A stretch of 51,390 nucleotides of DNA from Caldilineae bacterium (GTDB lineage Bacteria > Chloroflexota > Anaerolineae > JAAEKA01), in the NCBI GenBank assembly GCA_020634555.1, contig JACKBK010000026.1, positions 1 to 51,390 on the forward strand. The letters run 5' to 3'. Shown here piece after piece: positions 20,119 through 28,317 of the stretch; positions within the stretch are counted from its first letter, which is position 1, and every line of letters begins with the position of its first letter. The notes beneath the pieces were generated by a model. It saw nothing but the letters and a program-made list of their open reading frames with translations. It did not search any database and was not told where the DNA came from. Made by a program: the position numbers and the translations under genes.

Positions 20119-20961
20119 CTACTGCGCTTGCGCCACGAACTCGACCCGGATGGTCGTGTCGTCGCCTACGGTGAACAGATTCGTCATCTTCGGCGGATCA
20201 ACGCCAAAGCTGCTCATCAAGAACTCAGTCGTTGCAACGCCGCTGATCGTATCGCCGTCCAGCGTTGCTGTTACCTCGAACACAACCGGCTGGGTTATCT
20301 CGCGGACCGTCAGGTCGCCGGCCACCTGGAAGGTGACCTCATTGCCCTCGGTGTACGCGTCCGGCGCGTTCTGTATTTCGGTCGCGGTAAACGATGCGGT
20401 GGGAAATCGTGATGACTCAAGCCATTCGTCCCTGATGCGCCCATCACGCATCCGCTGATCGCTGGTCAGTGTGCTGATGTCCACGGTGAAGCTGGCGTCA
20501 ACCAATTGAGGCGTCGCGCCGTCGAAGTTCAGTGTCAGCGCGCCATCCACTGTACTGGTACGGCCCACGGTTTTGTTAAGCCCCGCAGCAATACCCAGCC
20601 GATCCAGCGCACCGGCTCCGAACTCCTCATCGACCTCGTATGAAACGACGGTGTTGGCCGGGTCGATTGCAAAGGTGCGTTGTCCCCCGGCGGCCGGCGC
20701 CTCGCCAGCCGATGCCTCTTCCGTCGGTTCTTCGACCGGCTCTTCCGTTGGTTCCTCAACAGCCTGCGCAACCGTCGGTTCGGCGGCTGCCGGTTCCTCG
20801 GTTGGCGCCTCGGCAGCGGGCGCGTTGGTGGCGGTCGCGGCCGGTTGTGCGCTGCCTGTGTCAGCCGCTGGAGTCGGTTCGCCGGCCGCGCAGGCCGTAG
20901 CCGCCAGCAGCACAAGCAGCAACAGAGCGATCAAGCGAAATGCGTGTGTTCGTAATGTCAT
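20119..20961 (-). CDS. YceI-family lipoprotein
   Basis: 280 residues. Start ATG at 20961 with AAGGAG 6 bases upstream. Lipoprotein signal with lipobox ending in Cys (LLAATAC, about residue 24), then a 70-residue Pro/Thr/Glu/Ala-rich spacer, then a YceI domain (about 95-280): FAIDPANTVVSYEV, LTSDQRMRDGRIRDEWL, FPTASFTATEI, TVREITQPVVFEV. YceI proteins are lipocalin-like and bind polyisoprenoids or other amphiphiles. Here it would be tethered outside the membrane on a flexible stalk. Confidence 0.93.
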   Translation of the reverse strand: MTLRTHAFRLIALLLLVLLAATACAAGEPTPAADTGSAQPAATATNAPAAEAPTEEPAAAEPTVAQAVEEPTEEPVEEPTEEASAGEAPAAGGQRTFAIDPANTVVSYEVDEEFGAGALDRLGIAAGLNKTVGRTSTVDGALTLNFDGATPQLVDASFTVDISTLTSDQRMRDGRIRDEWLESSRFPTASFTATEIQNAPDAYTEGNEVTFQVAGDLTVREITQPVVFEVTATLDGDTISGVATTEFLMSSFGVDPPKMTNLFTVGDDTTIRVEFVAQAQ

Positions 20962-21067
20962 CAATGTCTCCTTGTTGGGTTGTCAGTTTCCGATTGTTGT
21001 CTTGTCCGAGGCATTGTTTCACAAACGCCACGGTCTGTCCGTAGGAATGCTGCCAGATCAGCGTTCC

Positions 21068-21096
21068 TTCTCAATTAACGCAGGCGGCTGTATAAT
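21068..21096 (+). promoter_or_regulatory. Promoter of the DUF418 gene
   Basis: TTCTCA, 17-base spacer, perfect TATAAT (21091-21096). It rules out translation starts before about 21104 for the downstream gene. Confidence 0.7.
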
Positions 21097-21173
21097 TGGA
21101 TTGTGTTGCAGCAAACATTCTCCCGAACCGCGGGCAAGCCGCCGGTCTGCATACGCTCTCAGGTGATGTACCG

Positions 21174-22403
21174 GTGAGCGGAACGGCGGCGCTGCCACGC
21201 AACGCGCGACCCGCCACCGTGGATATGGCGCCGGCAACCATCGGCGAACGTATCGACTCGGTCGACATCCTGCGCGGCATCGCGGTGCTGGGCATCCTGT
21301 TGGTCAACATGGGATCCTACGCCGGCTACCGCGTGCCCTTCGACAACATGGCGTGGGTGGACCGGTCAACCACGGTCGCGATCCGCTTTGTGGCACAGGG
21401 CAAGTTCTATCCACTTTTCGCGTTTCTCTTTGGCTGGGGGATGGCGATTCAGATTGTGCGCGCCAGCAGCCGCCAGGTCAACTTCGTACCCTTCTTCTTG
21501 CGGCGCATGGCTGCGCTGCTGCTGATCGGTCTGGTGCATGCCGTGCTCGTCTGGCACGGCGACATTCTGATAACCTATGCGCTGCTGGGTTTTCCGTTGC
21601 TGCTGTTCCGCAACGCGTCCGACCGCACGCTTTGGATCGTGTTCGGTATCTGCCTGGCGATTCCGGTGCTCATCAGCCTGCCTGGCCCTGCTGAAGATTT
21701 TCGCACGGCGTACTTTGGCGCCTTCAGCGGGTTGCTGGACTCCATGGTTCAAGGCAAGCAAGCCGGCGTTTTTGTCGCGGGGTCGTATGGCGACGCAGTG
21801 CAGCAACGAATTGCATTTCTGCGCTACAACTACTCGGCGTCGCTCTATTGGATTACCCCGGTGTTTGGCATGATGCTTCTGGGCTTGCTGGTTGGACGGC
21901 GCGGCCTGCTGCGGGCAAGCGGCGACCAGCGGGCACTCCTGCGCCGGATCGCGATCGTGACGCTGGCAATCGGGTTGCCGCTGAACGCACTGTGGGTCTG
22001 GCAATCGGTCACGAGCGGTATCACCGGCCCATGGCAGGAGGTGGCCATGCGCGGCGCGCGCACGGTCGGCGGCGTGTCGCTCTCGATCTTCCTGGTCGCC
22101 GCGTTAACGCTGCTGGCCCAGCGCGCTGCCTGGCGCGAGCATCTGGGCGGGTTGGCGGCGGTTGGGCGCATGGCTCTCAGCAACTACCTGCTGCAATCGC
22201 TGGTGTTCACGCTGATTTTCTACGGCTACGGGTTGGGGGTCTACGGCCAGGCGGGGCCGTTCCTGACCTTGTTGCTCAGCCTGCTGTTCTTCCGTTTGCA
22301 GATCTGGATGAGCAACTGGTGGCTGGCTCGCTTCCGCTTTGGGCCGGCCGAGTGGCTCTGGCGTTGCATGACCTACGGCAAGCTGCAACCGCTCCGGGTG
22401 TAG
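21174..22403 (+). CDS. DUF418 (YeiB-like) multi-pass membrane protein
   Basis: 409 residues from GTG at 21174, preferred because AGGTGA lies just upstream and the TATAAT at 21091-21096 excludes earlier starts; ATG at 21225 is possible. Signature RIDSVDILRGIAVLGILLVN, then FSxLFGWGMA-type segment (KFYPLFAFLFGWGMAI), about 9 to 10 membrane helices, and the C-terminal DUF418 region (VGRMALSNYLLQSL, GPAEWLWR). The family is related in layout to membrane acyltransferases, but no reaction is established. No partner gene in the operon. Confidence 0.88.
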   Translation: MSGTAALPRNARPATVDMAPATIGERIDSVDILRGIAVLGILLVNMGSYAGYRVPFDNMAWVDRSTTVAIRFVAQGKFYPLFAFLFGWGMAIQIVRASSRQVNFVPFFLRRMAALLLIGLVHAVLVWHGDILITYALLGFPLLLFRNASDRTLWIVFGICLAIPVLISLPGPAEDFRTAYFGAFSGLLDSMVQGKQAGVFVAGSYGDAVQQRIAFLRYNYSASLYWITPVFGMMLLGLLVGRRGLLRASGDQRALLRRIAIVTLAIGLPLNALWVWQSVTSGITGPWQEVAMRGARTVGGVSLSIFLVAALTLLAQRAAWREHLGGLAAVGRMALSNYLLQSLVFTLIFYGYGLGVYGQAGPFLTLLLSLLFFRLQIWMSNWWLARFRFGPAEWLWRCMTYGKLQPLRV

Positions 22404-22420
22404 GCCGCTAGCTCGTTGCG

Positions 22421-22510
22421 GAGACTTCGGAAGTCGCCGCATACCTTCAAAAGGTGCAGCATCCGATCCGGAGACGCTTTATCCCTGGAGCCGACAACTT
22501 CCGAAGTCTC
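22421..22510. repeat. Paired 14-bp inverted repeats upstream of a hydrolase gene
   Basis: GAGACTTCGGAAGT (22421-22434) and ACTTCCGAAGTCTC (22497-22510) are perfect inverted copies 62 bases apart. Each core (ACTTC-G/C-GAAGT) is itself palindromic, so they could be two operator sites or the arms of a leader hairpin. Confidence 0.6.
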
Positions 22511-22558
22511 GCCCCGAACAGTTCCTACCGTAGTGAATCTCTGCACACCAACCCGATA

Positions 22559-23374
22559 ATGAGCAACCGTCCCAGCGAGACGATCCTGGACCTGACGCCG
22601 CCGCGGGCAGCCGAGCGAGTTTCCTACGGCGCTGAAGCCGACCACATCGGCGACCTTTGGCTGCCGGCCAGCGCCAGAGAAAGCAAGCCTCCCCTGCTGG
22701 TGTTCTTCCACGGCGGATATTGGCGTGCGCGCTACGACCTGGAGCACGCCAGCTTTGCCTGCCAGGCGCTGGCCGGCGAGGAAATTGCAGTCTGGAATGT
22801 CGAGTATCGGCGCAGTGAGATTCCCGGCGGCGGGTGGCCCGGCACGTTCGAGGATGTGTTGGCAGCGTTGAGCTATCTACCGCGGCTGGCGGAACTGTAT
22901 CCCCTGGATTTGCAGCGGGTGGTCTTCTGTGGCCACTCGGCCGGCGGACATCTGGCGCTGTGGGCCGCCGCACAGGCGGCGCGCGACGCGGTTGCCGTAC
23001 CGGGACTACGCGGCGTTCTTGCCCTGGCGCCGGTCAGCGACCTGCACGCTGCCTGGGAGAGGCACCTGAGCCAGGACGCGGTGGTTGGCCTGCTGGGCGG
23101 AACGCCGGCCGACGTTGGCGACCGCTACGACGCAGCGTCGCCGGTGTGTTTGCTGCCGCTCCGTGTGCCACAAGCGTTGATTCACGGAACCGCCGACCCT
23201 GCCGTGCCATTTGCCATGAGCGAGCAATACGTCAGTCGCGCAACCGCCGCGGGCGACCACGCTCGCCTGATTCCGTTGGAGGGATACGGGCATTTCGAGG
23301 TTATCGATCCGTGGTCGTCGATATGGCCGGTGGTGGTGAAAGAACTAAAGAGGCTGCTGGCAGCCAAAGCCTGA
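22559..23374 (+). CDS. Alpha/beta hydrolase, kynurenine formamidase / esterase-like
   Basis: 271 residues from ATG at 22559. Oxyanion motif HGGYW (51-55) matches the HGGxW of arylformamidases and related esterases; nucleophile Ser127 in GHSAGG; acid probably in HGTADPAVPF and base His in GYGHFEVI. Substrate unknown; formamidase activity would belong to tryptophan degradation, but no other kyn gene is nearby. The leader holds a pair of inverted repeats. No clear ribosome site precedes the ATG, so the start is tentative. Confidence 0.85.
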   Translation: MSNRPSETILDLTPPRAAERVSYGAEADHIGDLWLPASARESKPPLLVFFHGGYWRARYDLEHASFACQALAGEEIAVWNVEYRRSEIPGGGWPGTFEDVLAALSYLPRLAELYPLDLQRVVFCGHSAGGHLALWAAAQAARDAVAVPGLRGVLALAPVSDLHAAWERHLSQDAVVGLLGGTPADVGDRYDAASPVCLLPLRVPQALIHGTADPAVPFAMSEQYVSRATAAGDHARLIPLEGYGHFEVIDPWSSIWPVVVKELKRLLAAKA

Positions 23375-23377
23375 AAG

Positions 23378-23818
23378 TCAAGGACGAGCTATCGTGGCCA
23401 GACTCAATGCGGCAAGGATCGCCAGAATTGCCGAGACCGCCACGATCCAGCGAATGGGCAAGAACGCGACGGTCTGGCTGAATATTCCCAACAATACCAC
23501 GTAGAACACAGGGGAGATCAACACCAAGGGGTACCAGAGGGCGGCAAGGACAAGCAGCGCGACTGTGGTGAATCTGGCATCGACCGGCCCCGAACGCTGC
23601 ACGTCTACCACGCTCAACCAATGCCAGATCGCACATGAGACGACCAGAGCGATCATCCATTGCCGTCGTGCGCTGTCCAGTTCAGCGCCAGCGATGGCCA
23701 ACAGGATGGCGATGATAAGTGCGACCTGGTAGAGGGCCGGCAAAATCCATACCGCTCCTGCTGGCCAACGCGACGCCAGGGTTTTATGGGACGAGTCACG
23801 GTGGTTGCCTGCTGCCAT
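23378..23818 (-). CDS. Four-helix membrane protein, sensor-kinase N-terminus-like
   Basis: 146 residues from ATG at 23818 (GGAGG 5 bases upstream). About four to five hydrophobic helices arranged as pairs with short loops (ALYQVALIIAILLAIAG, WMIALVVSCAIW, LVLAALWYPLVLI, WIVAVSAILAILAAL). The layout resembles the membrane input module of DesK/LiaS-type kinases, but the protein stops where a kinase would begin. I do not recognise a family. Last gene of the DUF1801-DUF1622-hydrolase cluster, 45 bases after the hydrolase stop. Confidence 0.65.
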   Translation of the reverse strand: MAAGNHRDSSHKTLASRWPAGAVWILPALYQVALIIAILLAIAGAELDSARRQWMIALVVSCAIWHWLSVVDVQRSGPVDARFTTVALLVLAALWYPLVLISPVFYVVLLGIFSQTVAFLPIRWIVAVSAILAILAALSLATIARP

Positions 23819-23862
23819 GATGCCTCCCGCTTGGGCAACCCGGTTTGCCAGCTGAGACACGC

Positions 23863-24627
23863 CTATGGATTCAGGTACCGGCTTGCCCAGGCCGCGATGA
23901 CATCGCCAGCATACCACGAATCGCGCTGGTTGGATAGAAGATGGTCGGCGTCGTCGAGGGAAACAAAGCTTTTTGGGTGTTGTGCGCAGGTGAAGATCTG
24001 AACGGCGTTCTCGATATCCACAGTCTGGTCGGCAGGGGAATGCAGAACCAGAAGCGCCCGTCCGAGGTCATGGATGGCGCGATCCATGTTGGCCCGCTCC
24101 AGATCGTCGAAGAACTGTTTCTTGAGGCGAAAAGTTGCGCCGCCGATAGTCACACGCGCTTCGCCCTGCTCCTCGACAGTCGCTTTGGCGCCTGCCAGTA
24201 ATCTGGCCAGGTGAGAGGCCTCGAAAGGCGCTGCAATCGTCACGACAGCCTTGATGGAAGGGATGAAACGGGCAGCCTGCAGCGCGGCCGATCCACCCAG
24301 GGAGTGGCCTACCAGTAACCCCGGCGCCTCGAATTCCTGCGCCAAATAGCTGGCGACTGCTTGCAGGTCCGCGACGTTGGATGTGAAGTTGGTCTCCGCA
24401 AAGTCGCCTTCGCTCTCGCCCAATCCGGTAAAATCGAAGCGCAGGACGGCGATTCGCTGGCGTGTCAGCGAGCGGCTGATATGTGCGGCAGCCTTGATGT
24501 TCTTGGTGCAGGTGAAGCAATGCGCGAAGATGGCGTAGGCCAGCGGGCTGCCCTCCAGCGGCAGATCCAGCCGCGACCCCAGCCGCTCGCCGGCAGCGTT
24601 GGTGATCGAAGGAATCAGGGTGGGCAT
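23863..24627 (-). CDS. Alpha/beta hydrolase of the OsmC-fusion type (hydrolase part only)
   Basis: 254 residues. N-terminal FAHCFTCTKN and LRFDFTGLGESEGDF are signatures of the hydrolase half of bifunctional hydrolase-OsmC proteins; the OsmC half is absent. Triad candidates: Ser109 in GHSLGGS, Asp200 in HSPADQ, His229 in DDADHLL. Probably an esterase or peroxide-related hydrolase in the cytoplasm; substrate unknown. It starts 18 bases after the DUF1622 gene, in an apparent operon. Confidence 0.85.
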   Translation of the reverse strand: MPTLIPSITNAAGERLGSRLDLPLEGSPLAYAIFAHCFTCTKNIKAAAHISRSLTRQRIAVLRFDFTGLGESEGDFAETNFTSNVADLQAVASYLAQEFEAPGLLVGHSLGGSAALQAARFIPSIKAVVTIAAPFEASHLARLLAGAKATVEEQGEARVTIGGATFRLKKQFFDDLERANMDRAIHDLGRALLVLHSPADQTVDIENAVQIFTCAQHPKSFVSLDDADHLLSNQRDSWYAGDVIAAWASRYLNP

Positions 24628-24645
24628 GTTGCCAATCCCAATACG

Positions 24646-25059
24646 TCACGAAATGGTCTTGGTGGGTTGCTTTTCGGGGTCAAGTTTTGGCCGCCAAGGC
24701 CACCTTCCTTCGATTTCAACCACCAGCGACCAACTCAGGAAGATACGAATCAACACCAGCATGCCGAGTATCACCACACTTTCCAGCGTGGCCTCAAGCG
24801 CTACTGTGCGCACCACATCGGCCGCGACCAAGATCTCCAGGCCAAGCAACAGTGACCGGCCCAGACTCGCCCTGTAGATATCGTAACGGTCATCGATGTT
24901 TTGACGCCGGAACACCTGGTAGAGATAGCGAGTCGTTGAATACAGAATGGCGATTACGATGATCGCTACTGCCAGGATCTCGATTCCAATCGCAGCAGCC
25001 TCGATCCATTGCAGGATGGCCGCGCCCTCGCTGCTGTTGCCTATCAGATGTGCCAACAT
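24646..25059 (-). CDS. DUF1622 family membrane protein
   Basis: 137 residues from ATG at 25059 (AAGAGAG about 7 bases upstream). Three hydrophobic helices separated by the conserved YDIYRASLGRSLLLGLEILVAAD region, typical of DUF1622. Function unknown. Lies between DUF1801 and hydrolase genes with gaps of 32 and 18 bases. Confidence 0.85.
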   Translation of the reverse strand: MLAHLIGNSSEGAAILQWIEAAAIGIEILAVAIIVIAILYSTTRYLYQVFRRQNIDDRYDIYRASLGRSLLLGLEILVAADVVRTVALEATLESVVILGMLVLIRIFLSWSLVVEIEGRWPWRPKLDPEKQPTKTIS

Positions 25060-25091
25060 CAAGTACTCTCTTGGGCAACCGGTGTAACCGG

Positions 25092-25514
25092 TCAGGTGGC
25101 AGGATTGTTCTGGATCATGTGCTGGACCGATTCTACGACCAGCTCGCGCAACGTGGCCATATCTACATCGTCCAGCCGCTTGATGTAGAGACACGACTTG
25201 CCGGTGGAGTGTTTGCCTAGCTTGCCAAGCAACTCATCGTACTGGTCGAAGCCGGACATGATGTAGAGTGTCAGATTCTGTTTGCGGGGCGCGAAGCCGG
25301 CCAGGAACCAATTGCCCTCGCGTCCGCTGGCATATTTATAGTGGTATTCGCCAAACCCGACGATGCTGTCACCCCACATCCTCGGCTGCGCACCGGTTGC
25401 TTCCGTCATCAGATCAACCAGCGTAAAGCAATCCTGGCGCTTCCGTTCGTCAACGACAGTGTTGAGAAATGCATCGACGCTGGCGTCGTTCATTTTGGTC
25501 TTTAGCTCTGCCAT
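25092..25514 (-). CDS. DUF1801 domain protein
   Basis: 140 residues, AGGAG before the ATG. Typical DUF1801 sequence: VDAFLNTVVDERKRQD, MWGDSIVGFGEYHYKY, FAPRKQNLTLYIM, KHSTGKSCLYIKRLDD. Members include YdhG-like proteins with possible metal-chaperone roles, but function is unproven. First gene of a four-gene minus-strand cluster. Confidence 0.9.
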   Translation of the reverse strand: MAELKTKMNDASVDAFLNTVVDERKRQDCFTLVDLMTEATGAQPRMWGDSIVGFGEYHYKYASGREGNWFLAGFAPRKQNLTLYIMSGFDQYDELLGKLGKHSTGKSCLYIKRLDDVDMATLRELVVESVQHMIQNNPAT

Positions 25515-25667
25515 GGGCGTCTCCTGGTGATCGATCTCTCAAGTATACCCTCAAGTATACCTCATCGTAGCATTGCCTGCCCAATCGCCTTTCTCCGGCC
25601 TGCTTTGAACGTGGCCTGGATTCGCAATAACTATTGCCCATCCTTCAACCCAGAGGACTGAACCTAC

Positions 25668-26936
25668 CTACGGTGTTTTCGTTTCGCGCAACCAGACGCT
25701 CACTTGTTCCGGTTGCATCGTCTCCTGCACGACGCGCACCAGTTCCGCCGTCAACGTATCAAGGTCGGTTTCATCGCGAGCAACGATCGCGAACTGCGCC
25801 AGTACCCGCTGGGCGTCGTACTTCCTTCGATAGAAACGACGGTCGATCCAGTCCTGGATGCGCTTCCGCAGGGGCGTGAACAGCGCGGCGATGAGCAATG
25901 TCGAGACAACGATAGCCAGCGCCGACTGTTGCCCGCTGACCCGCGAGAAGGTGCTGGTCAACAGAGTCACGCTGCCGAAGTAGACCAACGCCAGCAGCCC
26001 GGTCAGGATGGCATAGACCAACGTGCGACGGATGATAATGTCGATGTCGTAGAGCCGGTACTTGAAGACCGCGAGTCCAATGGAAACGACCATGCCGAGA
26101 AACAAGAACTCGATCACAAAGACATAGAACCAGCCATCGAAGATCGCCGGATATGCCGCAACGCCAACGTTCTCGACGATCAGAAAGAGCGGCGCGGCTA
26201 TTCCCAACTGCAAAGCGGGCCACTTCAACTGCTGGCGAACTTCGCCCCGCGATCTCCGCCAGCGCAACACCAGGGAGATTACGGCCCCGATCAGCAGCGC
26301 AAAAACCAGGACCTCGAAGAGGCTAGAGCCACCATTCACGAGCCATGTTGCGCCTTCCATCTCGAGACCAACGGGGTTAGGGATCGTTGTCTGACCAAGC
26401 GAATCAACCGGCATCGGACCCGGCTTCACCAAGGTCAGAAGATAGGGTACAAGCATCAGACCGAAGCCCGCCAGACAGAAATTGCGCCAGCGCCTCGTCA
26501 GAAACTGGCCATTGGGAAATACAAACAGCAGCACCAGAAATGCGCCGATCCATGCGGCCGTAATGTTGTTCCCAAACCAGATGGCGTATTCAGGACCACG
26601 CAGCGGTGCGAGACCCTGCAGACCACATTGTCCGTAAGCTTTGCTACTGGTCACCAGCAGGAAAGAGTATCCAAACAGGCTTAGCAACCAGCCGATCCGG
26701 TTGGCAGGTTGAAACACGTTGACCAGCGTGCCCAGGGCCACAAAAGCCAACGCAGGCAGAATGGTCACTAGCGAGCTAAAGGCGAGAATCGGCTGTGCAA
26801 AGGTCGGATCGTACAACACATGACACCCCTGCTGATCCAACCACAACAGAAACATCATGGTCAGAACTGTCAAAGCCAACAGGAACCATGACAGCGCTCG
26901 TGCGAGGATGTGATTACGTCTGTGTTGATCAGTCAT
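25668..26936 (-). CDS. Multi-pass membrane protein with sensor-kinase-like tail, family copy A
   Basis: 422 residues from ATG at 26936; the promoter GATA box at 26950-26953 predicts transcription starting only a few bases earlier. About ten membrane helices; helices 8-9 are separated by FKYRLYDIDIIIRRTLVYA, and the last helix is followed by TPLRKRIQDWIDRRFYRRKYDA and a soluble helix ending PEQVSVWLRETKTP. In larger kinases of Chloroflexota and Actinobacteria this tail leads into GAF and kinase domains, but here it ends the protein. Likely a membrane sensor or transporter-like component of unknown function. Preceded by the glycosyltransferase gene, behind its own shared-type promoter. Confidence 0.8.
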   Translation of the reverse strand: MTDQHRRNHILARALSWFLLALTVLTMMFLLWLDQQGCHVLYDPTFAQPILAFSSLVTILPALAFVALGTLVNVFQPANRIGWLLSLFGYSFLLVTSSKAYGQCGLQGLAPLRGPEYAIWFGNNITAAWIGAFLVLLFVFPNGQFLTRRWRNFCLAGFGLMLVPYLLTLVKPGPMPVDSLGQTTIPNPVGLEMEGATWLVNGGSSLFEVLVFALLIGAVISLVLRWRRSRGEVRQQLKWPALQLGIAAPLFLIVENVGVAAYPAIFDGWFYVFVIEFLFLGMVVSIGLAVFKYRLYDIDIIIRRTLVYAILTGLLALVYFGSVTLLTSTFSRVSGQQSALAIVVSTLLIAALFTPLRKRIQDWIDRRFYRRKYDAQRVLAQFAIVARDETDLDTLTAELVRVVQETMQPEQVSVWLRETKTP

Positions 26937-26949
26937 CGTATACAAACCT

Positions 26950-26990
26950 TATCTGGCAAGCGTCCTGGAATCGCCACGTAAAGCGTTACG
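26950..26990 (-). promoter_or_regulatory. Shared promoter signature, site 4 (membrane gene copy A)
   Basis: Minus strand: CGTAAC (26985-26990), degenerate second repeat CGTGGC (26973-26978), GGAC (26962-26965), GATA (26950-26953). Spacings of 6, 7 and 8 bases are the same as in the other three sites. Confidence 0.65.
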
Positions 26991-27036
26991 ACGCCGCGGA
27001 ACTGCCTCGGACCTTCACCTGTGCAGATTGTCTTAA

Positions 27037-28299
27037 CTACGCCACACGCCCCTCGATCAGCTCGATCGCGCGGGCGACACCATCCTCGGCGCGGATCTTC
27101 TCACCAAGCGCGGTAGCTCGGGCGCGCATTTCGGAGTCATGGAGGGCGGTCCGAATGGCTGCGGCCAACGCATCGGCCGTCAGCTTCTTTGCGCCGGGAA
27201 GGTGCACCCCGACGCCCAGATCGGCCACGCGCTCGGCCCAGGCCGGCTGGTCGTTGGGCGCAAACGGGGCGACGAGGTTCGGCACGCCGGCGCGCAAACC
27301 CGCGCCTGTGGTGCCCGCGCCGCCGTGATGCACCACCGCGGCCATGCGCGGGAAGAGCCACGTGTGCGGCACGTCATCCACGAACAGCACGTCCGCCGGT
27401 GCATCCTGGCGCGCCAGTCCGCCCCAGCCGGTCAGCAGCACGCCCCGCTGGTCGCTCAGATCCAGCGCGCGCAGGGCAAGCGCCGTCATCCGTTCGGCGT
27501 CCTCGTGGCTCATGCTGCCGAAGCCGATGTAGACCGGCGGTGGGCCGCTGTCCAGGAAGGCCACCAGTTCCTGCGCGGGCTGCCAGCCGGGTTGCTCCTC
27601 CAGAAACCAGTAGCCGGTGATGTGCTGGTAGGCGTCCCAGTCGGCGGGCCGGGGGATGACGTGCTGGCTGAAGCCGTAGAGCACCGGCGTCCCGATGCTG
27701 CGGCTGTACGCCAGCATGTCGCCGAAGGATTTCCACGGTTGCAGCCCAAGTTTCTTGCGCAAGTAACCGGTCATCGGGCTACCCATCGCGCTCCACAGCA
27801 TGCGGTCCGTCAGCTTGTGGGTGACGAGGTTGTAGCGTCCGCCCAGCGAAAACCGCCGCGAGCCAAGGAAGAACGAAGGATAGGCGCTGGTCGGCGCCCA
27901 GGGGACGGGCGAGGCAAAGACGGCCGGGATGCCGCGCACCGCGGCTGCCTCCATCGCGCCGGTCCCGGACGGGCTTTGGATCACCAGATCGGCATCCTGC
28001 ATCGCCTCCCAGGTCACGTCCTGCGCCTCCGGGCTTTGGCGCATCGCGTCGCGCATCAGCCGGATCTGGGCCAGGTAGTTGCGTCCTCTGACGATGGCTT
28101 GCGCCTCCGGGCTTTGCAGTACTGCCTGCACATTGAACTGCGCCGCGTGCGTTGCCACCCCATACGACTCGATCCACTCGCTGAAGCTGTCCGATGTCAC
28201 GAGCGTGACCTGGTGACCTGCGCTGCGCAGGCCAACCGCAAGCGCCAAATAGGGCTGCACGTCGCCGCGCACGCCAAAGGTTGAGATAACGATCTTCAT
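27037..28299 (-). CDS. UGT-like glycosyltransferase (GT1 family)
   Basis: 420 residues from ATG at 28299. N-terminal Rossmann domain begins MKIVISTFGVRGDVQPYLAL, and the C-terminal nucleotide-sugar motif HHGGAGTTGAGLRAGVP...APNDQPAWAERV is the bacterial form of the GT1 signature. Such enzymes glycosylate sterols, carotenoids, macrolides or lipids in the cytoplasm, often at the membrane. Third gene of the cupredoxin-serine hydrolase-glycosyltransferase operon (18-base gap). Confidence 0.92.
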   Translation of the reverse strand: MKIVISTFGVRGDVQPYLALAVGLRSAGHQVTLVTSDSFSEWIESYGVATHAAQFNVQAVLQSPEAQAIVRGRNYLAQIRLMRDAMRQSPEAQDVTWEAMQDADLVIQSPSGTGAMEAAAVRGIPAVFASPVPWAPTSAYPSFFLGSRRFSLGGRYNLVTHKLTDRMLWSAMGSPMTGYLRKKLGLQPWKSFGDMLAYSRSIGTPVLYGFSQHVIPRPADWDAYQHITGYWFLEEQPGWQPAQELVAFLDSGPPPVYIGFGSMSHEDAERMTALALRALDLSDQRGVLLTGWGGLARQDAPADVLFVDDVPHTWLFPRMAAVVHHGGAGTTGAGLRAGVPNLVAPFAPNDQPAWAERVADLGVGVHLPGAKKLTADALAAAIRTALHDSEMRARATALGEKIRAEDGVARAIELIEGRVA

Positions 28300-28317
28300 G
28301 GCGTGTCTTTCCACAAC

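Noticed and set aside
22404..22558. Possible T-box or other riboswitch in the hydrolase leader
   Set aside because: Only the inverted repeats are clear; no T-box core sequence and no terminator hairpin with T-run before the start.
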